Source: Ruminococcaceae bacterium UBA5905 (GTDB taxonomy: Bacteria > Bacillota > Clostridia > Oscillospirales > Acutalibacteraceae). Taken from it: DNA of 8,712 nucleotides. Position 1 is the stretch's first letter; each line of letters opens with the position of its first letter. Positions 1-5,482 of this stretch are shown one piece after another. The notes beneath the pieces are model-generated. The model saw only the letters and a program-made list of their open reading frames with translations. It made no database searches and had not been told where the DNA came from. The stretch is from the NCBI GenBank assembly GCA_002431285.1, contig DJEF01000007.1, positions 86,821 to 95,532 on the forward strand, written 5' to 3'. The translations under genes and the position numbers were made by a program.

Positions 1-438
1 ACGATTCAGGCGCAGATTCTGGAGCTGATGCAGGAGTTGCGTCAGAAGCTGGGCATGAGTATCATTATGATCACCCACGATTTGGGCGTGGTGGCCAGTA
101 TGTGCGAGAAGATCGCGGTCATGTACGCCGGCCATATTGTGGAGTACGGGACGACGGATGAGATTTTCTATCAGCCCAGCCACGAGTATACTAAGGGCCT
201 GATCAAATCCATTCCCATTCTGAACGCCGAGGAGATCACCCGTTTGGTTCCCATCGAGGGACAGCCGGTGGATCTGCTGAATCCTCCGGCGGGCTGCCCG
301 TTTGCGCCCCGCTGCGGCAGCTGCATGAAAATCTGTCTGCGGGAAATGCCGCCGAAAACGGAGCTGAGCGATACCCACTATACCTATTGCTGGCTGCGCC
401 AGAAAGAAGAAGCGGAAGGAGCGGTCAGCCATGAGTGA
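1..438 (+). CDS. oppD: Oligopeptide ABC transporter ATPase, OppD/DppD type (3' part only)
   Basis: This is the last 145 residues of an ATP-binding subunit that powers peptide import at the inner face of the membrane. The reading frame is open from base 1, so the gene begins upstream. The visible part starts just after where the D-loop should be (TIQAQILEL follows the usual SALDV). It contains the switch histidine in [10 protein letters not shown] (visible residue 26). The oligopeptide/dipeptide transporter C-terminal extension follows, with [12 protein letters not shown] near residues 61-72 and then NPPAGC. Four cysteines (visible residues 99, 105, 112, 130) are spaced CX5CX6CX17C. Walker A, Q-loop and signature motif lie outside the window. 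The stop overlaps the next gene by 8 bases, which implies translational coupling. OppD versus DppD cannot be separated from this fragment; the DYND-type binding protein downstream favours Opp. Confidence 0.93.
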   Translation, partial: TIQAQILELMQELRQKLGMSIIMITHDLGVVASMCEKIAVMYAGHIVEYGTTDEIFYQPSHEYTKGLIKSIPILNAEEITRLVPIEGQPVDLLNPPAGCPFAPRCGSCMKICLREMPPKTELSDTHYTYCWLRQKEEAEGAVSHE

Positions 439-1426
439 AGATAAGACGCTGGTTGAGGTACAGCATCTGCAACAGTATTTTCCGGCGGGCGGACATGGCT
501 CCCACAAGCGCTTTGTGCAGGCGGTGGATGACGTATCCTTTGCTATCCGCAAGGGAGAGACCATGGGTCTTGTGGGCGAATCCGGTTGCGGTAAAACCAC
601 GGTCGGGCGCACGATGCTGCGCCTGTATGAGCCGACAGACGGCACCATCATTTACGACGGCGAAACCATTTTTGATAAAGAGAAAAAGATCGCGGTCAAT
701 ATGTTGCCGTATCGCCGCAAAATGCAGATCGTGTTCCAGGACCCCTATGCCAGTTTGGACCCCCGCATGACCATCGGCGATATTGTGGGCGAGGCCATTG
801 ATATTCATAAACTGGCGGAGAATAAACAGGATCGCCGGGACCGCATCATCCGGTTGTTGGAGCGCGTGGGTCTGAATAGCGAACACGCCAACCGGTATCC
901 CCATGAGTTCTCCGGTGGTCAGCGGCAGCGGGTGGGCATTGCCCGGGCGCTGGCGGTTGATCCGGAGTTCATCGTGTGCGACGAACCGGTGTCGGCGCTG
1001 GATGTGTCCATTCAGGCGCAGGTCGTCAATATGTTTGAGGATCTGCAGCAGGAATTGGGATTGACCTACCTGTTCATTGCCCACGATCTGAGCGTGGTGC
1101 GGCATATTTCCAACCGCATCGGTGTGATGTATCTGGGTAAGCTGGTGGAGTTGGCGGACAGCTACGAGCTGATCGCCCACAGCGTCCATCCCTACACCCG
1201 CAGCTTGATTTCCGCCATTCCTGTGGCGGACCCCATCACCGCCCGCGCCAATAAGCGCATTCCGTTGCAGGGCGATGTGCCCAGCCCCCTCAATCCGCCC
1301 AGCGGCTGCCGGTTCCGTACCCGCTGCCCCTATGCGGATGAGTGCTGCGCGGCGGAGGTGCCGGAGTTTAGAGAGGTCAGCCCCGGTCACTGGGCAGCCT
1401 GTCACCATTTGGATCGCGTGGAGTGA
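431..1426 (+). CDS. oppF: Oligopeptide ABC transporter ATPase, OppF/DppF type
   Basis: Complete 331-residue ATPase, the usual length for the family; it pairs with the OppD-type subunit to drive peptide uptake. All nucleotide-binding motifs are present: Walker [10 protein letters not shown] (49-57), Q-loop Q103 in [14 protein letters not shown] signature [15 protein letters not shown] (160-174), Walker B FIVCDEP (180-186), D-loop SALD (188-191) and switch His218 in FIAHDLSVV. The C-terminal peptide-transporter extension follows ([12 protein letters not shown], 253-264). It carries cysteines 293, 299, 306 and 324 with the same CX5CX6CX17C spacing as the preceding gene. The ATG at 431 has AAGGAG at 416-421, nine bases upstream, inside the end of the preceding gene. 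FSGGQ in place of LSGGQ is normal in this subfamily. The peptide role is known for the family; substrate preference is inferred from neighbours. Confidence 0.96.
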   Translation: MSEDKTLVEVQHLQQYFPAGGHGSHKRFVQAVDDVSFAIRKGETMGLVGESGCGKTTVGRTMLRLYEPTDGTIIYDGETIFDKEKKIAVNMLPYRRKMQIVFQDPYASLDPRMTIGDIVGEAIDIHKLAENKQDRRDRIIRLLERVGLNSEHANRYPHEFSGGQRQRVGIARALAVDPEFIVCDEPVSALDVSIQAQVVNMFEDLQQELGLTYLFIAHDLSVVRHISNRIGVMYLGKLVELADSYELIAHSVHPYTRSLISAIPVADPITARANKRIPLQGDVPSPLNPPSGCRFRTRCPYADECCAAEVPEFREVSPGHWAACHHLDRVE

Positions 1427-1445
1427 TCCGACAACACTTGTATTT

Positions 1446-1495
1446 AATGCGTCGCCAGGGCGCATTGGATAAAAGCAGGCAACTGCATATTTTTT
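1446..1495 (+). other. Two intercistronic hairpins between oppF and oppA
   Basis: The 88-base gap between the ATPase gene and the binding-protein gene holds two potential RNA hairpins in a row. The first pairs 1446-1453 with 1459-1466 (AATGCGTC / GGCGCATT, one G-U pair, loop GCCAG). The second pairs GCAG 1475-1478 with CTGC 1483-1486 across a GCAA loop, which is a GNRA tetraloop. Three bases later there is a run of six T (1490-1495). Neither stem is long enough for a confident terminator. A partial terminator, a processing site or a 5' stabiliser for the binding-protein mRNA would each fit, since binding proteins are made in excess over ATPases. That role is inference; the pairing is seen. 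Confidence 0.5.
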
Positions 1496-1502
1496 GAGAA
1501 AT

Positions 1503-1511
1503 GGAGTGGAG
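1503..1511 (+). promoter_or_regulatory. Ribosome binding site that fixes the oppA start at 1515
   Basis: The bases GGAGTGGAG contain two overlapping GGAG cores, 8 and 3 bases before the ATG at 1515. An in-frame TTG at 1494 would add seven residues (MRNGVEK), but this Shine-Dalgarno sequence lies inside that extension. The ATG at 1515 also gives a standard lipoprotein signal with its basic residues at the N-terminus (MKAKK). The start at 1515 is therefore preferred. Confidence 0.8.
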
Positions 1512-1514
1512 AAA

Positions 1515-3188
1515 ATGAAAGCAAAGAAAATCATGGCTCTGGTTCTGGCTTTCTGCTTGGTGCTCGGTCTGGCGAGCCTTGCCGGCTGCGGTAAGGAAAC
1601 GAAGAAAGAAGTCACCGTACAGATCAGCCCGAACCCCGAGACTCTGGATCCCGCTCTGAACAGCGCTGTGGACGGCGGTAATATGCTGATCACCCTGTTC
1701 GAGACTCTGCTGATCATTGACCAGGACAACAAGGTGCAGCCCGGTCAGGCAGAGAAGTACACCGTCAGCGACGACGGTCTGACCTGGACCTTCACCATGC
1801 GCGACGGTCTGAAGTGGTCCGACGGCTCCGAGCTGAACGCGAAGGACTTTGAGTACACCTTCAAGCGGATCGCGGACACGACTCTGGCTGCCCCCTATGC
1901 CGACACCGTTATCGGTATGATCGACGGCTATAAGGATGCCATCGGCAACCCCGACGACGAGGGCAAGACCACCACGGAGCCCAACCCCGACCTGCTGAAC
2001 GTCAAGGCCAGCGAGGACGGCAAGACTCTGACCATCAAACTGGCGTATCCTTGCTCTTACTTCGATAAGATCGTGGCGTTCGGCACCATGAGCCCGGTGC
2101 AGAAGGCGACTGTGGAGGCCAATGGCGACGCTTGGGCGACCAAGCCGGAGACTTATGTCTGCAACGGCCCCTACATGATCTCCTCCTGGACGGAGAGCGA
2201 GCGCATCGTCTGCAAGAAGAACCCGAACTACAACGGCGGTTGGGATAGCTCCAAGATCGTGAGCGAGACCCTGAACTTCCTGCTGCTGGAGGATTCCAGC
2301 GCTTCCTTCGCGGCTTATAACAGCGGCGAGGCGCAGCTGATCAAGGATGTTCCCACCGAGGAAATCCCCAGCCTGAAGAAGTCCACCGATGGCGGCGACT
2401 TCTATGTGGACACCATTCTGGGTACCTACTACCTGAGCATGAACACTCAGAAGGCGCCCTTCAACGATGTCAATGTGCGTAAGGCTCTGAACCTGGCCAT
2501 CGACCGCGATTACATCGCCAACACTCTGATGCAGGGCACTTACAGCCCCGCCTACAACTTTGCCGGCCCCGGCATTGTGGACAACGAGGGTATGTTCTTC
2601 GACAACTCCGTGAAGGCGAACGGCGGCGAGACCTACATCAGCAAGGATTTCGAGGCCAACAAGGCGGCTGCTAAGGCGGCTCTGGCTGAGGCCGGCTATC
2701 CGGATGGCAAGGGCTTCCCGACCATCACCTACTCCACCAACGATTCCGGTTATCACAAGGTCGTTGCCGAGTATCTGCAGCAGCAGTACAAAGAGGTGCT
2801 GGGCATCGAGATGAAGATCGACATCGTGGAGTGGAAAGCTTTCACTCCCCAGCGTCGTGCCGGTAACTACGAGATGGCTCGTAACGGCTGGGTCATGGAC
2901 TACAACGATGCTTCCAACATGATCGAGCTGTTCCTGTCCACCAACGGCAACAACGATGGTAAGTACAACAGCAAGGAGTTCGACGACGCTATGAACGGCT
3001 CCAAGGTGGCGGATTCCAAGACCCACTTTGAGAAGCTGCACGATGCGGAGAAGATCATGATGAATGATTACGCCTGCATCCCTGTTGCGTACTACAACGA
3101 CTTCTGGCTGCAGAAGGCCGAGCTGAAGGGCACCTGGCATAGCCCCTATGGCTACTGGTATCTGCAGTATGCGTACCTCGAGGGCTAA
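1515..3188 (+). CDS. oppA: Oligopeptide-binding lipoprotein, family 5 (OppA type)
   Basis: A 557-residue solute-binding lipoprotein that captures oligopeptides outside the membrane and hands them to the importer. Residues 1-24 are a lipoprotein signal (MKAKK, a hydrophobic core, then lipobox LAGC at 22-25), so Cys25 would be lipidated after cleavage. The family 5 signature lies at about 94-119 (TMRDGLKWSDGSELNAKDF). Other family landmarks are NGPYMISSW (218-225), DVNVRKALNLAIDRDYI (318-334) and WVMDYNDASNMIELF (459-473). The DYND stretch resembles peptide-binding OppA proteins more than nickel or sugar binders. Its length is typical. Codon choice is strongly selective (lysine mostly AAG, leucine mostly CTG), as expected for a very abundant protein. 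It follows the two ATPase genes and is closed by a strong hairpin, so it is probably the last gene of the operon. Some family 5 proteins bind oligosaccharides or opines, so the ligand is inferred. Confidence 0.94.
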   Translation: MKAKKIMALVLAFCLVLGLASLAGCGKETKKEVTVQISPNPETLDPALNSAVDGGNMLITLFETLLIIDQDNKVQPGQAEKYTVSDDGLTWTFTMRDGLKWSDGSELNAKDFEYTFKRIADTTLAAPYADTVIGMIDGYKDAIGNPDDEGKTTTEPNPDLLNVKASEDGKTLTIKLAYPCSYFDKIVAFGTMSPVQKATVEANGDAWATKPETYVCNGPYMISSWTESERIVCKKNPNYNGGWDSSKIVSETLNFLLLEDSSASFAAYNSGEAQLIKDVPTEEIPSLKKSTDGGDFYVDTILGTYYLSMNTQKAPFNDVNVRKALNLAIDRDYIANTLMQGTYSPAYNFAGPGIVDNEGMFFDNSVKANGGETYISKDFEANKAAAKAALAEAGYPDGKGFPTITYSTNDSGYHKVVAEYLQQQYKEVLGIEMKIDIVEWKAFTPQRRAGNYEMARNGWVMDYNDASNMIELFLSTNGNNDGKYNSKEFDDAMNGSKVADSKTHFEKLHDAEKIMMNDYACIPVAYYNDFWLQKAELKGTWHSPYGYWYLQYAYLEG

Positions 3189-3220
3189 GCTCTCTGCGCG
3201 CATACGGTAAATTACCGACA

Positions 3221-3261
3221 GCAGAACCGCCCGCGTCTCTGACGCGGGCGGTTCCTGCTTT
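3221..3261 (+). terminator. Strong GC-rich terminator hairpin after oppA
   Basis: Bases 3224-3237 pair without a break with 3241-3254 (arm core AACCGCCCGCGT, 3-base loop). Allowing one bulged C at 3255, the stem extends outward to 3221-3223 with 3256-3258, giving about 17 bp. The T run after it is short (TTT at 3259-3261), so termination may depend on stem strength. A smaller inverted repeat, CGGTAA/TTACCG (3205-3217), sits just before it. Position right after the oppA stop and orientation both fit the end of the peptide-transport operon. It may also block transcripts coming from the GH36 gene on the other strand. Confidence 0.85.
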
Positions 3262-3297
3262 GTCCATGTGTGTTACGCTGTGCAAAAGACTGTTATG

Positions 3298-3345
3298 CAG
3301 AACCGGATGTTTCATGCTGAAAGAATGATGCTTATCCCGGTTCTG
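3298..3345. repeat. Inverted repeat in the gap between convergent oppA and GH36 genes
   Basis: CAGAACCGG (3298-3306) is a perfect inverted match to CCGGTTCTG (3337-3345). With one bulged C at 3336 the pairing extends to AT 3307-3308 / 3334-3335, making 11 bp. The loop itself holds a smaller hairpin, TTTCA/TGAAA (3310-3314 / 3318-3322). It lies 28 bases beyond the GH36 stop codon. Read on the - strand, a TCTTTT stretch comes about ten bases after the stem, too far for a standard terminator. It may act as the 3' end structure of the GH36 transcript, or be a small repeat element. The 10-base start GCAGAACCG(G/C) echoes the left arm of the oppA terminator (3221-3230). Otherwise the 111 bases from 3262 to 3372 hold nothing I can name. 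Confidence 0.55.
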
Positions 3346-3372
3346 ATTGGTGGGCGTATGCAATCACTTATG

Positions 3373-5349
3373 TTAGGGGATGTACCGCTTGTAGAAAAAA
3401 ATCTTAGCCGTTCTTTCTGCGGAGACATTTATGGTGAGACCGGCGGTCATTAACTTTTTTCCCGAGAGGGTAGAAGATTCCTCGGTATCCGCATCCGTCA
3501 GCACGTATTTCTCGTTATCCTTCAAACCACAAAGTCGGCATATCGCCGAGGTATACGGAGAATGCTCACGCTTAAAAACCTGCAGTACGCCGTCATCCTG
3601 TTCGGGACGGTTATACTGCACGATCAGCCAGGTCTTGTCACTGTCCAGCGGTTCGGTTATGGGGTATATATCTGCCGTAAAATACGGGCGTATACGCAAA
3701 TACTCCTCCACATATTTCTTCACCCATGCAATGTCTTCTGCTGTCTTAAACTCCATTGTCCAATGCGTCGTCAGAGCGGCGGAATAGGCACTTCGCATTC
3801 TGTATTCATCGTACAGAGCCTTTCCGGTCCCATTTCCGGAAATCGGCATCCAAAGTCCGAAATTCACATTGTGTGCCTGCACACCGTTTACGATATAGTT
3901 TTCATTGCAAGGATAGTCACTTCTCCACAGCGGAAGACTGCGCCGCAACGTTTCTATATCAATTCTGCGACCGCCGCTGGCGCAATTGTCGATCAAAAGA
4001 TCCGGAAATGCTGCTTTCAAACTATCCCATAAACGGTACAGACCCATGATGTACTTGATCTCCGTGATTCCCTTCCGATCATATGCGTCGTTGTCGCGCC
4101 AAAAATTCAGGGGATTAAAATTAAAATCCTGACGCAGACAGTCGATGCCGAGTTTGTGGATATACTCTTTGAGCATATCAAAACAATACTGCCAGGCATT
4201 TTCATCCCCTAAATTTAACAAAACGCTGTTGCTTTCGGAATAATCGTGCGCCGTCTGCACGCGCAGGAAGTACTCGGGGTGTTCATTGACTATCGGTGTT
4301 GTGAAAACTGCTCGCTCCGGTTCAAACCACAAGAGAAGTTTCATGCCTGCATCTTTCACCGCTCGGCTGACTTTTAGCAGACCATCCGGGTGATAATTCT
4401 TGTTTACTTGCCAATCGCCGGTATATTGCGCCCAGTTCCCCTCGATATCGTTCGGACAGGGTTCTGTTGAGGAACCATACCAGCCGGCATCAATCCAGAT
4501 ATACTCAAAAGGAAGAGCGTTTTCTTTTATGATCCGAATTCTTTCCAGCATTTCCTCCGTCGGCACGCCGCCCCATATTCCGGCACAGAAGGGAGTCGGT
4601 TCCTCGGCGGCTATCGGCGAAAAGTGGGTTTTCAAAAATCTGCGCCACTTGTTTTGGGATTCGATGAGGTTGCATTCATACGCCATCACGACAAGGGAAG
4701 ATGTGCGGATTTTTTCCCCCGGATACAACCGAAAGTTTGTATCCGCAATCTTCGTCTGGATGTTTACGCTGTTTTCGGCACGCGAAATCGTACAATTCCA
4801 CTGACCACTCCAGCCTATGGCAAACAGATACCCTTTATTCTGTCGGAAAATATTGAAAAAGGGCGCTTGGCCGTTTGAGGAACGGCCACCGCAGTTCGCG
4901 TACTGCTTTGTGCTGCCCGGGTAGATGTGGCTGTGATAGTTATTCTCCCGAAAATATTCCGGGTCGCACGAAAAATCATCCCTGCACCAGTCGGAGCCTT
5001 TCGGGGCAAAGATTTTCATATCGTTATCGCCGTCACGCACGCGTGCTTCCCAGCGCAACGGTTCATCCCGCTCAGAAGGGAGCGTGATATCTCCGTCATA
5101 AAGACCGGAAATGACTTTCGTTGCATTTTTCCCTGTGTTTTCAAACCATAATACCCATTCGCAGGCATCAAAATCCGGGTAGATTTGCAATAGGTTGGTT
5201 ACCTTAAGACCATCATCCAGTGAATACTCGAAAGTGAATGTATTACCGCTTTCGGTTATGCGCGGCTTGATTGCATACTCGCTGAACGGCTTGCCGTCAT
5301 ACAGAAAGGAAAAGCGGTCTGTACGCTTGAAGTACTCCGTGTTGAACAT
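3373..5349 (-). CDS. GH36 alpha-galactosidase-type glycoside hydrolase
   Basis: A 658-residue enzyme of glycoside hydrolase family 36, expected to remove terminal alpha-galactose (or a related sugar such as alpha-N-acetylgalactosamine) from oligosaccharides with retention of configuration. An N-terminal beta-rich domain covers about 1-240. The (beta/alpha)8 barrel starts near CAGIWGGVP (255-263) and carries IWIDAGWYG (284-292), LLLWFEPERAVF (338-349), CLRQDFN (404-410) and DNCASGGRRID (454-464) followed by PLWRSDY (473-479). A beta-sandwich C-terminus follows. By alignment to characterised members, Asp408 should be the nucleophile and Asp478 the acid/base; their 70-residue spacing equals that of D478/D548 reported for Geobacillus AgaA. 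There is no signal peptide, so the enzyme is cytosolic and needs sugar uptake by a transporter not in this window. The ATG at 5349 is preceded, 8 bases upstream, by AGAGG. The gene is clearly richer in A+T than its neighbours. Exact substrate is not settled. Confidence 0.9.
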   Translation of the reverse strand: MFNTEYFKRTDRFSFLYDGKPFSEYAIKPRITESGNTFTFEYSLDDGLKVTNLLQIYPDFDACEWVLWFENTGKNATKVISGLYDGDITLPSERDEPLRWEARVRDGDNDMKIFAPKGSDWCRDDFSCDPEYFRENNYHSHIYPGSTKQYANCGGRSSNGQAPFFNIFRQNKGYLFAIGWSGQWNCTISRAENSVNIQTKIADTNFRLYPGEKIRTSSLVVMAYECNLIESQNKWRRFLKTHFSPIAAEEPTPFCAGIWGGVPTEEMLERIRIIKENALPFEYIWIDAGWYGSSTEPCPNDIEGNWAQYTGDWQVNKNYHPDGLLKVSRAVKDAGMKLLLWFEPERAVFTTPIVNEHPEYFLRVQTAHDYSESNSVLLNLGDENAWQYCFDMLKEYIHKLGIDCLRQDFNFNPLNFWRDNDAYDRKGITEIKYIMGLYRLWDSLKAAFPDLLIDNCASGGRRIDIETLRRSLPLWRSDYPCNENYIVNGVQAHNVNFGLWMPISGNGTGKALYDEYRMRSAYSAALTTHWTMEFKTAEDIAWVKKYVEEYLRIRPYFTADIYPITEPLDSDKTWLIVQYNRPEQDDGVLQVFKREHSPYTSAICRLCGLKDNEKYVLTDADTEESSTLSGKKLMTAGLTINVSAERTAKIFFYKRYIP

Positions 5350-5408
5350 AAAATCAACCTCTCATAAATATCGGTGAGATAACCTGTGAAAAATGGGTAT
5401 GGAACTCC

Positions 5409-5482
5409 GGAGTGAGAATTTGAATTGCTTATGGTAATAAGCAATTCTCTTTTTTTAAACTGATTTTTGCCCGTCTCACTCC
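5409..5482. repeat. Outer inverted repeat enclosing a terminator hairpin, between the GtaA-like and GH36 genes
   Basis: GGAGTGAGA (5409-5417) is a perfect inverted match to TCTCACTCC (5474-5482). The right arm includes the stop codon of the GtaA-like gene (5476-5478). Between the arms lies the 11-bp terminator-type hairpin at 5422-5447. The left arm also overlaps a 10-base palindrome, ACTCCGGAGT (5404-5413). The nested arrangement sits where base composition changes from G+C rich to A+T rich. It could be an RNA fold in a GtaA-GH36 message, a regulator site, or a trace of an insertion; the sequence does not decide. Confidence 0.5.
5422..5456 (+). terminator. Perfect 11-bp hairpin with T tract, oriented to stop + strand transcription
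   Basis: GAATTGCTTAT (5422-5432) and ATAAGCAATTC (5437-5447) pair perfectly around a GGTA loop. They are followed by TC and seven T (5450-5456), the classic layout of an intrinsic terminator on the + strand. Both flanking genes run on the - strand, where the same stem is followed by AAATTCTC and so lacks a U tract. It would therefore end transcripts antisense to GH36. Alternatively the 26-base palindrome, 73 bases before the GH36 start, might be an operator. The hairpin is certain; its job is not. Confidence 0.7.

Noticed and set aside
1465..1493. A possible promoter TTGGAT-17-TATTTT just before oppA
   Set aside because: Both boxes match poorly and the start point would fall on the ribosome site; the hairpin reading explains the sequence better.
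1494..1514. A TTG start for oppA seven codons upstream
   Set aside because: The Shine-Dalgarno sequence GGAGTGGAG lies inside this extension, and the ATG at 1515 gives a normal lipoprotein signal.
425..1732. A 435-codon open frame on the - strand opposite oppF
   Set aside because: It spans two genes and the gap between them and has no recognisable motif; oppF carries all ABC motifs on the other strand.
1377..3203. A 608-codon open frame on the - strand opposite oppA
   Set aside because: It is the complement of a strongly codon-biased gene. The translation is rich in V, L, G and H with no family motif, and oppA on the other strand is unmistakable.
3268..3453. A 61-codon open frame on the + strand overlapping the end of GH36
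   Set aside because: No ribosome site, no similarity to any family I know, and it overlaps the inverted repeat and the GH36 3' end.
3262..5475. The A+T-rich GH36 block as a complete insertion element
   Set aside because: No transposase, no matching repeats at both ends and no target duplication could be found by eye; only a composition shift and unrelated inverted repeats are present.
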